From: Tunturiibacter empetritectus
Lineage (GTDB): Bacteria; Acidobacteriota; Terriglobia; Terriglobales; Acidobacteriaceae
Length of the DNA: 64,000 nt
Direction of reading: 5' to 3'
Assembly (NCBI RefSeq): GCF_014201375.1
Contig: NZ_JACHDZ010000002.1
Location: forward strand, 310,001 to 374,000
The position numbers were made by a program, and so were the translations under genes. How positions within the stretch are numbered: position 1 is the stretch's first letter; every line of letters starts with the position of its first letter. The notes under the pieces were generated by a model. It was not told where the DNA came from and searched no databases. It saw only the letters and a program-made list of their open reading frames with translations. Below, in pieces: positions 36,685 to 48,189 of the stretch.

Positions 36685-37977
36685 ATGGCTACTTTGAAGG
36701 CAGTACGCGGGACTCGGGACTTGTTGCCTCCCGAGACGGCGCTTTGGAACTATGTGGAGGCAACGGCGAGAGCCGTCTTTGCACGCTATGGATTCGGGGA
36801 GATTCGTACCCCGATCTTCGAGGATACGGCGCTCTTCGCCCGCGGAGTAGGCGAGGAGACCGACATCGTCTCCAAGGAGATGTACACCTGGGAGGATCGC
36901 GCGCGAGCCGATAGCGACAGCGCGCAGAGCCTCACCCTCCGTCCCGAAAACACCGCCGGCGTAGTCCGCGCCTACATCGAGCACAAGCTCGCAGACACCG
37001 GAATGCTACAGAAGCTCTTCTACATCGGCCCGCAGTTCCGGCGCGAGCGGCCACAGCGCGGACGTTATCGCCAGTTCTGGCAGATCGGCGCAGAGGTCCT
37101 CGGACCAGCGTGGTCAGGCGCGGACAGCGCACTGCGCGATGCAGAAGTTCTGGAAATGCTCTCGACCTTCCTGAACGAGCTTGGCGTGAAGGGCTGGAAG
37201 CTCGAAGTGAACTCCGTGGGCTCCTCGACCGACCGGCCCAGGTACATCACTGCTCTGCGTGAGGCGTTGGCTCCCGTGAAACACAAAATGAGCGCAGACA
37301 ATCAGCGCCGCGCCGAGACGAATCCGCTGCGTGTTCTCGACTCGAAGGATGCTGGCGATCAGGAGATCATCAACGGCCTTCCGAAGATCGCGGACTTCCT
37401 CGATGAAGTCAGCAAGGAGCACTTCGCGCAGGTACTCGCCGCGCTCGATGCATGCGGCGTCGCCTACACCATCAACCCGCGCCTGGTTCGCGGCCTGGAC
37501 TACTACACGCGAACGACCTTCGAGTTTACCGTGCCCGATGGAAGCGGACTCGGAACGCAGAACGCTCTGTTAGGAGGCGGTCGCTACGATGGCCTCTCCG
37601 AGATGCTCGGCGGACCTAAGGCTCCTGGAATCGGCTTCGCGATTGGAGAAGATCGGTTGATCCTCACGCTTCAAGCTCAGGAATCGGCTGCCGTTGCGCG
37701 AAAGCTCGATGCGTTCCTCGCTCCGATGGGAGTCGCACAAAACGCCGCTGCCCTCGCACTGGCGCAGGAGCTTCGTCTAGCGGGACTCGCGGTTGAAGTC
37801 GGAGATGGAAGCTTCCGGCTGAAGAAGTCCTTCGAAGCGGCCGACAAGCTCGCCCGGCGAATGGTAATCGTGGGCGAAGATGAGGTTGCGTCGGGTATCC
37901 TGACGGTTAAAGACTTTAGCGCTGGCGAGCAGACAAAGGTTCCTCGAGCCGAACTCGCGAGCTTTTTGCGCGTTTAG
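36685..37977 (+). CDS. hisS: Histidyl-tRNA synthetase
   Basis: 430-residue class II synthetase. Motif 1/2 regions LRPENTAGVVRAYIEH and FRRERPQRGRYRQFWQ, and the His-binding LVRGLDYYTRTTFEF, are intact, with a C-terminal anticodon domain. ATG 36685 is 4 bp from AGGA; GTG 36682 in frame is too close to it. aspS follows 71 bp downstream, a common pairing. No leader attenuator was seen; the gap to the gene upstream is too short. Confidence 0.97.
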   Translation: MATLKAVRGTRDLLPPETALWNYVEATARAVFARYGFGEIRTPIFEDTALFARGVGEETDIVSKEMYTWEDRARADSDSAQSLTLRPENTAGVVRAYIEHKLADTGMLQKLFYIGPQFRRERPQRGRYRQFWQIGAEVLGPAWSGADSALRDAEVLEMLSTFLNELGVKGWKLEVNSVGSSTDRPRYITALREALAPVKHKMSADNQRRAETNPLRVLDSKDAGDQEIINGLPKIADFLDEVSKEHFAQVLAALDACGVAYTINPRLVRGLDYYTRTTFEFTVPDGSGLGTQNALLGGGRYDGLSEMLGGPKAPGIGFAIGEDRLILTLQAQESAAVARKLDAFLAPMGVAQNAAALALAQELRLAGLAVEVGDGSFRLKKSFEAADKLARRMVIVGEDEVASGILTVKDFSAGEQTKVPRAELASFLRV

Positions 37978-38048
37978 GATTCTGCTCCTGCTTGTCTTCG
38001 ATAGACAACTTCGAGAAGAACGATTTCGATTTGAAAGTGAATGAGATC

Positions 38049-39905
<1,857 letters not shown>

Positions 39906-40162
39906 AGCAAGCTCCTCATCGAGCTAGAGCGGCGATAACTACCCGGAACCCATGTCTCAGATTCGATACATCGCACATCCGCGTTCGCCAGCGTTCGGCC
40001 TCCAAAAACATCGCGCTTCCTCACCTCCGCCCCGCCACATTCCAAAGTCAATCTCTGCATGGTAGACTCGCGTTTCCCTGTAACACGTGGGTCGCTTTGT
40101 GCATCTGACTGACGTGGTACGAAGCTCAGCCGCCTAACGCAGAAGTCGGAGTTCGGAAGATT

Positions 40163-41449
40163 ATGAGAGATACCCTTGGTGTTCTACTCGCTGGTGGCGC
40201 AGGCGAACGGCTCTTTCCCCTCACCCGCGATCGTGCAAAGCCCGCCGTCCCCTTCGCCGGCCAGTACCGTATCATCGACATCACCCTCTCCAATTGCATC
40301 AACTCCGACCTCCGCCACGTCTACATCCTCACCCAGTACAAGGCGCTCTCCCTCAACCGCCACATCCGCGAGGGCTGGGGAACCGTCGTAGCCAACGAGC
40401 TCGGCGAGTTCATCGAGATCCTTCCCCCCATGCAGCGCGTCTCCAAGTCCTGGTACCAGGGCACCGCCGACGCCGTCTACCAGAACATCTACTCCATCGG
40501 CTCCGAAGAGCCCAAACACGTTCTCATCCTCTCCGGCGACCACATCTACAAGATGAACTACGCCCTCATGATGCAGCAGCACACCGACTCAGGCGCCGAC
40601 GTCACCATCGCGACCCTCCCCATCAAGCCGGAAGAGGTCTCTTCCTTCGGCGTCGTCGAAGTCGCCCGCAACGGCGAGGTCACCGGCTTCGAGGAGAAGC
40701 CAAAAGAAACCAAGCTCCGCTCGCCCTTCAACCCAGACATGGTCGACGCCTCCATGGGCATCTATATCTTCAACACCGACGTGCTTATCCCCGAGCTCAT
40801 CAAGGACGCCGAAGACCCCGACTCCAAACATGACTTCGGCCACAACATCCTGCCCAACATCCTCGGACGCGTCAAGATGCGCGCCTACAACTTCGTCGAC
40901 GAGAACAAGCAGAAGGCCCTCTACTGGCGCGACGTCGGTACCCTCGAGGCCTACTACGAGGCCAACATGGACGTCGCCGGCGTCACCCCTACCTTCAACC
41001 TCTACGACAAATCCTGGCCCATGCGCACTCGCCCCTACCAGTATCCGCCCGCAAAGTTCGTCTTTGGCGAACCCGGCCGCACCGGCATGGCCATCAACTC
41101 CATCGTCGCCGCCGGCACCATCGTCTCAGGAGCAGTCGTGCGCAACTCCGTCGTCTCGCAGGACGTTCGCGTCAACTCCTACGCCGACGTCGACTCCTCG
41201 ATCGTCTTCTCCCACGTCAACATCGGCCGCCACTGCCGCATCCGACACGCCATCATCGACCGCGACGTCCACATCCCGGACGGCACCGTCATCGGCTACG
41301 ACCCGAACGAGGACAAGAAGAACTACTTCGTCTCGCAGAGCGGCCTCACCGTCGTCACCCGCGACTACTCTGTCTACGAAAACCCTGTCTCTCCAGAGTT
41401 CCTCAACCGAGACACCCCAGGCAAGCCCGTAAACGTAGGACCAGAATAG
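40163..41449 (+). CDS. glgC: Glucose-1-phosphate adenylyltransferase
   Basis: Makes ADP-glucose, the committed step of bacterial glycogen synthesis. The 428-residue protein has the nucleotide-binding GGAGERLFPLTRDRAKPAVPF, the glucose-1-P region GEVTGFEEKP and a left-handed beta-helix C-terminal domain (VSGAVVRNSVVSQDVRVNS). It is of normal length. Other glg genes are not in the window. The 257 bp upstream show nothing recognisable. Palindrome E follows. Confidence 0.96.
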   Translation: MRDTLGVLLAGGAGERLFPLTRDRAKPAVPFAGQYRIIDITLSNCINSDLRHVYILTQYKALSLNRHIREGWGTVVANELGEFIEILPPMQRVSKSWYQGTADAVYQNIYSIGSEEPKHVLILSGDHIYKMNYALMMQQHTDSGADVTIATLPIKPEEVSSFGVVEVARNGEVTGFEEKPKETKLRSPFNPDMVDASMGIYIFNTDVLIPELIKDAEDPDSKHDFGHNILPNILGRVKMRAYNFVDENKQKALYWRDVGTLEAYYEANMDVAGVTPTFNLYDKSWPMRTRPYQYPPAKFVFGEPGRTGMAINSIVAAGTIVSGAVVRNSVVSQDVRVNSYADVDSSIVFSHVNIGRHCRIRHAIIDRDVHIPDGTVIGYDPNEDKKNYFVSQSGLTVVTRDYSVYENPVSPEFLNRDTPGKPVNVGPE

Positions 41450-41475
41450 CGGCCGGAGACCGAGGACAGTCTTAT

Positions 41476-41574
41476 TCCCGACCAAAGGGAGGACCGAAGC
41501 AGTCAGCCTCTCCCAAACAAGGTATACAAGTCACGAAGTGACCGCCGCCCGCGGAGGGCGCCCGTCCGGCAGGA
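41476..41574. repeat. Family-1 nested palindrome, copy E (right half)
   Basis: Starts at the inner arm (CCGACCAAAGGGAGGACC, one change from the usual) and runs to GCCCGTCCGGCAGGAC; the left arm is absent. It sits between convergent glgC and an outer-membrane protein gene. Confidence 0.85.
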
Positions 41575-41575
41575 C

Positions 41576-42385
41576 CTACCGCTTACCCATTCGATAAACC
41601 ACACCACCAGAGATTCCAAAGAACTCCCGCGTCTCACTCCCAAAGTGCTCCAGAATCAAATCCGGCGAAAGCCGGATCGCCCAGTTCTTCGAGCGGTTGA
41701 TGTCGATGCTTCCACCGATCGCCGCCACCGGCTTGGTCCGGTTCGTATAGAGTCCGGTCACCTGAGAAAACGTAGGCTGCCCCGGCTGCCCGGGCCTGAG
41801 GTCGTCATCGAAGGTCCCATGCGCAACGCCGCCATATGCGTGATAGTTGATGGCAACATATTGGTTCTTCGGTCCACGGTACTGCGCGCCCAGCAGACCC
41901 ATGTTCAGGTAGACCAGCGGGCGGCTCAGATTGTACGGAAGTCCCTGCGCCTGGCCAAACACCGGCGTCGTTCCCGCCTCGCCCCGATACTCTGCGCCCA
42001 CCCCAACATGGTTAGTGAACCAGTGATCGCCCGGCAGCCAGTAGGTCGCCAGAAACTCGCCTCCGCCCAGGTTCATTCGCCGTGGCAGCGACTGCCCGGC
42101 CTGGAAGTTCATAAAATTGATTCCGGCATAGAACTCATACTTGTTGTCGTAGGTCACCGGAGCCGCCAGCGCGATCTTCGTATTCGCGATCGGCACCGTG
42201 TTCTGCGTCGGCGCTGTCGCCGAGGATGAGGTAGCCTGCGCCCGCCCCAGTGTCGCGCCCGCCATCAGTAAACCCGCTGCCAACACTCCAAAGAAAGCGC
42301 GTTGCCCTGTCCTTCGCGCCCCTGTCAACTTCCATGCACCACTCGTCTTCAATCGCAACATCCGTCTCCGCATCTCTTCCAGCAT
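41576..42385 (-). CDS. Outer-membrane beta-barrel protein
   Basis: 269 residues with a long basic N-terminus, a hydrophobic signal segment ([17 protein letters not shown]) and a Ser/Thr-rich linker. Alternating strands end in [13 protein letters not shown], as expected for a barrel. Motifs YAGINFMNF and [11 protein letters not shown] are visible; weak similarity to lipid A 3-O-deacylase-like barrels cannot be confirmed because the catalytic His-Ser pair is not clear. Start is uncertain; a shorter start near Met9 is possible. Confidence 0.65.
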   Translation of the reverse strand: MLEEMRRRMLRLKTSGAWKLTGARRTGQRAFFGVLAAGLLMAGATLGRAQATSSSATAPTQNTVPIANTKIALAAPVTYDNKYEFYAGINFMNFQAGQSLPRRMNLGGGEFLATYWLPGDHWFTNHVGVGAEYRGEAGTTPVFGQAQGLPYNLSRPLVYLNMGLLGAQYRGPKNQYVAINYHAYGGVAHGTFDDDLRPGQPGQPTFSQVTGLYTNRTKPVAAIGGSIDINRSKNWAIRLSPDLILEHFGSETREFFGISGGVVYRMGKR

Positions 42386-42560
42386 CTGCTACTGCAGTTC
42401 TTCGCTATTCTTCGTGCACTTACCCTTTGTACACATACCAAGATATAACGTTCAGCCAACATCTGCTTCGGTCCCCGCTGCGTACCTATCCATAGCGCGG
42501 ACCTGTGCGACAATAGTGGGTGGCAGTCGGCACATGCGTCAGGCTGCAGGGAGAAACAGT

Positions 42561-42773
42561 ATGGGCGAACTATTTACACCAACACATCTCATCGTCATCG
42601 CCGTAGTCGTCCTGGTCCTCTTCGGCGGCAAAAAGCTGCCTGAGCTCGGCAAAGGTCTCGGCGAAGGTCTCCGCGGCTTCAAGGACGGGATGAAGGGCGT
42701 CACCGACGAGGTCAACAAGCCGACCGAGACAACCCACGCCGTCACCCCTAAGCCCGAAGAGTCCGTCAAATAA
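42561..42773 (+). CDS. tatA: Twin-arginine translocase subunit TatA/TatE
   Basis: 70-residue protein with the canonical short N-terminal membrane helix ([20 protein letters not shown], with the Phe-Gly hinge). It is followed by an amphipathic helix ([17 protein letters not shown]) and a charged tail. AGGGAG lies 7 bp upstream of ATG 42561. tatB and tatC are not adjacent, so this is a single-gene locus. Confidence 0.93.
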   Translation: MGELFTPTHLIVIAVVVLVLFGGKKLPELGKGLGEGLRGFKDGMKGVTDEVNKPTETTHAVTPKPEESVK

Positions 42774-42825
42774 CGCAACTTCCTCCCCGCGATTCAACTC
42801 CTCTTAGCTAGAAGCAAATTCCTGT

Positions 42826-43019
42826 GTCCTGCCAGACGGGCGCCCTGCGTGGGTGGCGGTCACTTTGTGACTCGTATACCGGTCTTGGCGGAATGAGCTC
42901 CACAGGTCCTCCCGTTGGTCGGCATAGAATTCAGTTTGCGACCAACGGGAGCACCGAGCGAAGCGGTATACAGGTCACGAAGTGACCGCCGCCCGCGCAG
43001 GGCGCCCGTCCGGCAGGAC
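42826..43019. repeat. Family-1 nested palindrome, copy F (full length)
   Basis: 194 bp from GTCCTGCCAGACGGGC to GCCCGTCCGGCAGGAC, including both inner arms, GTCACTTTGTGAC (left) and GTCACGAAGTGAC (right). Lies between co-directional tatA and PPK2 genes, 20 bp before the PPK2 start. Confidence 0.95.
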
Positions 43020-43039
43020 AAAACGAGGGAACCACTCGA

Positions 43040-43846
43040 ATGAAGATCAAATCCACCCATCTCATCAAGCCAAACGCGCACGTCCGGCTCGCAAAAAAAT
43101 CCACCTCAGACACCGGCAACTATAAGTCCGAGGAAGCCGCCGCAGCCGCCCTGGTCAAACACCGCACCCAACTCGCAGCCCTGCAGGACGTCTTCTACGC
43201 CAGCCAGACCAAAGCCCTCCTCATCGTCCTGCAAGGCATGGACACCGCCGGCAAAGACGGCACCATCAGCCACATCTTCTCTGGCATCAACCCCCAGGGC
43301 TGCGACGTCGCCGCCTTCAAAGTCCCCACCCCGCTCGAAGCCCGACACGACTTCCTCTGGCGAGCCCACGCCCAGGTCCCACCCCGCGGCATGATCAACA
43401 TCTTCAACCGCTCCCACTACGAAGACGTCCTCTCCCCCCGCGTCCACAAGCTCATCACCGACAAAGTCATGCGCCGCCGCCTCGACGACATCAATCAGTT
43501 CGAAAGCATGCTCTTCGACAACGACGTCCTCATCCTCAAGTTCTATCTGCACATCTCCCGCGACGAGCAGACCCGCCGCCTCCAGTCCCGCATCGACGAC
43601 AAACAAAAGCACTGGAAGCTCTCCGAGGCCGACCTTCACGAGCGCAAGTTCTGGCCCCAGTACATCGACGCCTACGACCGCATCCTCTCCACCACCAGCC
43701 CCAAACTCGCCCCCTGGTTCGTCATCCCCGCCGACCACAAGTGGTATCGCAACATCGCCATCTCCACCATCCTCGTAGACGCGCTGCAAAGCCTCAAACT
43801 CAAATTTCCCGACCCCACCCTCGACGCCTCCACCATCAAGCTCTAA
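43040..43846 (+). CDS. Polyphosphate kinase 2 family protein
   Basis: Uses polyphosphate to phosphorylate nucleotides. The 268-residue single-domain protein has Walker A GMDTAGKDGT near residue 67 and Walker B FNRSHYEDVL near residue 121, and the lid region RDEQTRRLQSRI. Length fits PPK2 classes II/III (AMP or NMP phosphorylating) rather than two-domain class. GAGGGA lies 9 bp upstream of ATG 43040. Confidence 0.92.
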   Translation: MKIKSTHLIKPNAHVRLAKKSTSDTGNYKSEEAAAAALVKHRTQLAALQDVFYASQTKALLIVLQGMDTAGKDGTISHIFSGINPQGCDVAAFKVPTPLEARHDFLWRAHAQVPPRGMINIFNRSHYEDVLSPRVHKLITDKVMRRRLDDINQFESMLFDNDVLILKFYLHISRDEQTRRLQSRIDDKQKHWKLSEADLHERKFWPQYIDAYDRILSTTSPKLAPWFVIPADHKWYRNIAISTILVDALQSLKLKFPDPTLDASTIKL

Positions 43847-43909
43847 TTGCAGCAAGCCAGACAGCGGCTGCATTTCAGTTGCGTCTTGTCGGCCTCAAAA
43901 AAAATCTTG

Positions 43910-44062
43910 TCATTCTGAGCGAAGCGAAGAACCCCCGCATTTTGCATTTGTCGTTGTTCTTGCGTTTGAGGCAGAGCAGGGCTTTAGCCCTGCGTCAAAT
44001 CCTGCCGCAAAGCGGCATACTCTCTGCGGAAGGTTGGAGCGCAGCCGAAGGGCGAAGCGACA
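43910..44062. repeat. Family-3 fragment and family-4 repeat
   Basis: Begins GTCATTCTGAGCGAAGCG (short family-3 relative), then AGGGCTTTAGCCCT, a small palindrome. It ends with GGAAGGTTGGAGCGCAG and CCGAAGGGCGAAGCGACA, shared with 48065-48160. It lies between convergent PPK2 and EamA genes. Confidence 0.6.
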
Positions 44063-44120
44063 AAATATTGCTCTTGTCGTTGCTTGTTCCTCTCTCCCCA
44101 TCAAGCAATCCGCGAACCCA

Positions 44121-45011
44121 CTAAAGCGTAACCATCACTACAGCCGCCGCAGCCACAGCCATCCCCCACGCCTGCCTTCGCGTAGGCCGCTCCCGCAGCG
44201 CCCACGCCGCCAGCAGAATCGTCGAAGCCGGATAAAGCGAAGCCAGCACCGCCGCCACATCCAGCCGTCCTGCCCGCGTCGCCGCTATATAGAACAGATT
44301 TCCCGAAGTATCCAGTAGCGCCGTGCCCATAGCCCACATCACCACCGGCCGGGTCACCCGCGCTCGCTCGCCGCCTTGGTTCGAGCGCAGGGAGATCGCC
44401 GCCAGCATCAACGCACAGACGCCGATACTACCGATCCTGGCCGTCGCCACCGGCCAGATCACTCCCGTCTTCGCCGCCGCCACCTTCAACGCCGTGAAGT
44501 AAATCCCAAACCCCACCCCGCCGATCACGGCCAGCCAGAAGGTACTCCGGTCCGCCGGCTTCGCCTCAGCATTCTCTCCCGCCGCAATCAGCCAGATCGA
44601 AACCCCCGCCACCAAAAATCCAGCCAGCTGCAACATCCCCGGCGACCCCTCCCACGCAGCAGAAAACGCCGCCGGAATCGCCGCCGCCAATAACCCGCTC
44701 AGCGCCGCCGATGCCCCCATCGCCCCACGCGACAACGCAATATAAAAGCATGCCAGCGAGACCCCCGCCGTCACCCCGGCCACTACTCCACAGAGCAGCG
44801 CAGCCCCATGCAGAAACGCATCCCCCCGCGCCCACGCCGCCAGCACCAGCAAGCTCAAGCTCGCGCAGTGGCTCAGCAGAATCACCCGCAGCGCAGCGCC
44901 CATCGAGCCACCGGCCTGCTTCACGCCCATGCCGCCCGAAAAATCCCCACCGCCCCACAGCACTGCGGCAGCCAGCGCCAGCAGCGCATTTCCGTGCACC
45001 AGCATCTCCAT
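44121..45011 (-). CDS. EamA/DMT-superfamily transporter
   Basis: 296-residue membrane protein with ten helices arranged as two EamA halves. LLALAAAVLWGGGDFSGG starts the first half, FWLAVIGGVGFGIYFTALK starts the second, and the end of the second is AAVLASLYPASTILLAAWALRERPT, a hallmark of the family. The substrate is unknown. ATG 45011 is used; ATG 45005 is also possible. Confidence 0.88.
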   Translation of the reverse strand: MEMLVHGNALLALAAAVLWGGGDFSGGMGVKQAGGSMGAALRVILLSHCASLSLLVLAAWARGDAFLHGAALLCGVVAGVTAGVSLACFYIALSRGAMGASAALSGLLAAAIPAAFSAAWEGSPGMLQLAGFLVAGVSIWLIAAGENAEAKPADRSTFWLAVIGGVGFGIYFTALKVAAAKTGVIWPVATARIGSIGVCALMLAAISLRSNQGGERARVTRPVVMWAMGTALLDTSGNLFYIAATRAGRLDVAAVLASLYPASTILLAAWALRERPTRRQAWGMAVAAAAVVMVTL

Positions 45012-45048
45012 CAGATTCCGATCAGGCCGCGCCGCCGGCCACCGAGTC

Positions 45049-46467
45049 TTACTTGACCGTCACAATCCCCGCAGGACGCGAATCGCCCGCCGTCGGATAG
45101 TAGCCCTTCTTCGCAATCACCGTCAGGTTCGGCCTCATCACCTTCACCTCAAGCGTCCGGTACTTGCCATCGATAAACGGCTCATGCGTGTAGTAGCCGA
45201 CCGTGTACTGCGTCCGCACCTCTTCCGCAATCTTCGCAAAGCTCGTCTCGATACCCTTCTGCCGGAACTCGCCATCAAAGTTCCCGCCCGTAGCATTCGC
45301 ATACGCCGGCAGAATGTTATCCCGCATCTGCAGCGGCAGGTGAATCCGGTCCAGGAATCCAATCACCGGCAGCGACGAATCACCCACCAGCGTCCCATAC
45401 ACCGCAATCTTGTTCGTGTTCAGGTACTTCACCACCTGCGAAAACTTCGCCGTACTCCCATACTCGCGTCCATCGCTAATTACATAGATAATCCGCCGCC
45501 GTCCGGTCTTGGTCTTCGCCAACGCCGTCCCCGCCGCCAGAATCGCATCGTTCAGCGTATGCACATCCCGCGGAACATTCTGAATTCCCAAAATACTCGT
45601 CCCATGCGTTGCATTCGTATTCGGATCAGTGTGGCTATCCTGCCCACCATTGATATTGATGTTCTGTCCCAGCGGCCCCGTCGTGTCGTAGTAGATCGGC
45701 TCACGCCCCGTCACCTTCGACCGCTCCAACACTGCCTCCAGACGCGCACTCTGCGCCCCGGTAAAGTCCGTCTGCATCTTCGGCCCGTTGTTATACGTAA
45801 ACACCGAGACCTCGTCGTACGGCGTGAACGCTCCCTGCAGCGCAGACAGCGAGTTGTTCACCTTCGCCATATTGTCATAGGTCAAGCTCTGGTCGATCAC
45901 CAGCGCCACCGACAGAGGAAATGGATCGACCGTAAACAGATCCAGCTTCTGCCGCAGGTTGTTCTCGTACACCCGCACATCGCGCCACGTCAGCCCCGGC
46001 ACCAGTCGCTGCTTGTTGTCCTTCACCGTAAACGGCACTTCCACAAAGTTCGTCTGCACCCGCAGCGTAAACGCCTCGGGCCCCTGTCCACCCGTCGGAA
46101 TCTCAGGCGGCGGCCCATCGTCCTGCTTCTGCGCCGCGCTCTCCGGCAGCCTGCTCGGCACTCCGCCATCTTCGGTAGGGGTAGACTTGTCACCCGCCGA
46201 CTCCGGCGTCGTCCCCGCACCCGGCGTCACCGGCCCAACCGGCAGTCCCTGCGGGTTCGGAGCATCGGGAATCGTCTGTGGTTTTGGCCCATCAGGGATC
46301 GACTGTGGGATCGTCTGCTGTTGCGGCACCTCCTGCTGCGCCTGCGTCAACGCCGGCTGTCCAGCCATCATGCACGCCAAAGCCCCTGCCAACACACTGT
46401 TCCTCACCACGACCACGCGAAAATCCCCCATACCTTCCAGCCAGGCCTTCACAGCCCAAAGCTTCAC
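45049..46467 (-). CDS. Secreted VWA-domain protein, acidobacterial VWFA-related type
   Basis: 472 residues with a signal peptide (VLAGALACMMAGQPALTQAQ) and a Pro/Gln-rich linker (about 50-130). A conserved N-terminal module (VQTNFVEVPFTVKDNKQRLV) precedes a VWA domain (LSVALVIDQSLTYDN, MIDAS with DQSLT instead of DxSxS, then RRRIIYVISDGREYGS). The C-terminus (RTQYTVGYYTHEP, then RTLEVKVM) is typical of the acidobacterial VWFA-related group. A shorter start at Met13 would suit the signal peptide better. Divergent from the second VWA gene. Confidence 0.88.
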   Translation of the reverse strand: MKLWAVKAWLEGMGDFRVVVVRNSVLAGALACMMAGQPALTQAQQEVPQQQTIPQSIPDGPKPQTIPDAPNPQGLPVGPVTPGAGTTPESAGDKSTPTEDGGVPSRLPESAAQKQDDGPPPEIPTGGQGPEAFTLRVQTNFVEVPFTVKDNKQRLVPGLTWRDVRVYENNLRQKLDLFTVDPFPLSVALVIDQSLTYDNMAKVNNSLSALQGAFTPYDEVSVFTYNNGPKMQTDFTGAQSARLEAVLERSKVTGREPIYYDTTGPLGQNININGGQDSHTDPNTNATHGTSILGIQNVPRDVHTLNDAILAAGTALAKTKTGRRRIIYVISDGREYGSTAKFSQVVKYLNTNKIAVYGTLVGDSSLPVIGFLDRIHLPLQMRDNILPAYANATGGNFDGEFRQKGIETSFAKIAEEVRTQYTVGYYTHEPFIDGKYRTLEVKVMRPNLTVIAKKGYYPTAGDSRPAGIVTVK

Positions 46468-46655
46468 GAACTACCAGACTATCAGCGCAACATCCCCGCC
46501 GCCATCCCCATCCGCAGGATCCAGCCGCGCCGCCATACCCTTGGACGTCCAGCCGCCTCACAACGTTGCGCCCCCGCCGCCTTCTCCTCTTCCAAATCCC
46601 TAAAACGACACAGTCTTATCCACCACACGCAATCCTGCACCACCCTGAAAGAAGC

Positions 46656-46720
46656 GTCATCTCGACCAAAGTGGTTCACGGTCTCATCGTGAACCACGTA
46701 GTGGACAGACCCCCGCATTT
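46656..46720. repeat. Family-3 hairpin repeat, copy 3 (divergent)
   Basis: Stem GTGGTTCAC/GTGAACCAC (46671-46697) with flanks like the other family-3 copies and the same CCCCGCATTTG end. It lies in the 364-bp gap between the divergent VWA genes, which holds no gene. Confidence 0.7.
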
Positions 46721-46831
46721 GTTCTTGGAGTTGCTTGTTCTTGTAGTTGCTCGTTCCCTCGTTACCGTTCGTAGCCGCCGCCGCCTCACATTTTCCTCAA
46801 ACTCACCTCCAACTTCGTCGTCTAATACGGT

Positions 46832-47863
46832 ATGCGCCTCTTCTGCCTCGCCGCCGTCGCCCTCGCTCTCGCTCCCGCCCTCCACGCGCAGGAGGCCCCC
46901 TCCCCCGGCGGCCCGCCCCCCGCCAGCGACGCCGCCGCCCAGCCCGTCGACATCGGCGACACCCAGACCCTCAAAGTCAACGTCAACCTCGTCAACGTCT
47001 ACTTCTCCGTCCGCGACAAGAGCGGCTTCATCACCAACCTCCACAAAGACGACTGCAGCATCTTCGAGGACAAGGCCCCGCAAAAAACCAAGAACTTCAC
47101 CCAGGAGAAAAACCTCCCCCTCACCATCGGCATCCTCCTCGACACCAGCGGCAGCCAGATCCACGTCCTCCCCCTCGAGCAGCAGTCCGGCGCGGAGTTC
47201 CTCAAAGACGTCCTCACCCCCAAAGACGAAGCCTTCCTCATCTCCTTCGACATTAACGTCAACCTCCTCTCCGACTACACCAACAGCCCCCGCGAGATCA
47301 AACGCTCCCTCGACTCAGCCGAAATAAACACCGGTGCCGGCACCGGCTCAGTCACCGGCAACGGCACCGCGCGCGGGACGTTGCTCTTCGATGCCGTCTA
47401 CCTCGCCGCCCACGACAAGCTCCGTCAGGAGGCCGGCCGTAAGATCCTCGTCCTGCTCACCGACGGAGGCGACCAGGGCTCCCAGGAAACTTTGAAGACC
47501 GCAACCGAGGCCGCGCAAAAGGCGAACGCCATCGTCTACGTCATCCTCCTCTCCGACCGCGGCTTCTACGGCGGCGGCTTCGGCATCAACCTCGCCGACA
47601 CCGGCGAACGCGACATGCAGAAGCTCGCCACCGACACCGGCGGCCGCGTCATCAACGTAGGCAACAACGGTAAGAAGCTCGAAGAAGCCTTCAACCAGAT
47701 CCAGGACGAGCTCCGCACCCAGTACCTCGCCAGCTTCACCCCCACCAACACCAAAATCGACGGCACCTTCCGCACCCTCAATATCACCTGCCAGCCCGGC
47801 CAGAAGATCCAGGCCCGCAAGGGCTACTACGCCATCGCCGACGCCCTCGGCAAAGACGACTAG
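46832..47863 (+). CDS. Secreted VWA-domain protein, acidobacterial VWFA-related type
   Basis: 343 residues with a signal peptide (LAAVALALAPALHAQ) and the module LKVNVNLVNVYFSVRDKSGF. The VWA domain has an intact MIDAS (LLDTSGS near residue 100), RKILVLLTDGGDQGS, and the C-terminal ELRTQYLASFTPTN. It differs from the neighbouring VWA gene by having the perfect DxSxS motif, so metal binding is more likely here. Function unknown; adhesion-type roles are inference. Confidence 0.9.
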   Translation: MRLFCLAAVALALAPALHAQEAPSPGGPPPASDAAAQPVDIGDTQTLKVNVNLVNVYFSVRDKSGFITNLHKDDCSIFEDKAPQKTKNFTQEKNLPLTIGILLDTSGSQIHVLPLEQQSGAEFLKDVLTPKDEAFLISFDINVNLLSDYTNSPREIKRSLDSAEINTGAGTGSVTGNGTARGTLLFDAVYLAAHDKLRQEAGRKILVLLTDGGDQGSQETLKTATEAAQKANAIVYVILLSDRGFYGGGFGINLADTGERDMQKLATDTGGRVINVGNNGKKLEEAFNQIQDELRTQYLASFTPTNTKIDGTFRTLNITCQPGQKIQARKGYYAIADALGKDD

Positions 47864-47944
47864 CCCCACTTGCCTGTCCTTTGTTTGTCATCCCGTAGGG
47901 ATCTGCTTTTTTGCTCTCCGCTTTTCTCCCTATCCTCACCACCG

Positions 47945-48002
47945 CCGTCATCCTGAGCGAAGTGGCTCACGGCACTATGTGAGCCACGCAGTCGAAGGAT
48001 CC
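47945..48002. repeat. Family-3 hairpin repeat, copy 2
   Basis: GTCATCCTGAGCGAAG, perfect stem GTGGCTCAC/GTGAGCCAC (47962-47987), then GCAGTCGAAGGATCCC. It starts a 540-bp stretch of repeats with no gene, which ends at the aldo/keto reductase start. Confidence 0.85.
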
Positions 48003-48064
48003 CGTATTTCGTCGTTGCTCTTGCCGTTGCTGTATTTTTTCCGCAAAAGGGTGAAGGCAAGAAC

Positions 48065-48160
48065 CGGAAGGGCACGCCTTCAGCCGTGCCGCAAGAGCCG
48101 CCGCGAAGCGGTTACCGCTCTCCCCGAAGGCTGGAGCGAAGCCCGAAGGGCGAAGCGACT
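48065..48160. repeat. Family-4 repeat
   Basis: A chain of small palindromes, including GGCACGCCTTCAGCCGTGCC, followed by GAAGGCTGGAGCGAAG and CCGAAGGGCGAAGCGACT. The last part matches 44024-44062. Confidence 0.65.
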
Positions 48161-48189
48161 AAATCTATTGCCTTTGTTTTTCCGCGATT

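Noticed and set aside
44929..46692. A 587-codon plus-strand frame opposite the VWA gene
   Set aside because: Arg/His-rich composition, no family pattern, opposite to a well-supported secreted protein.
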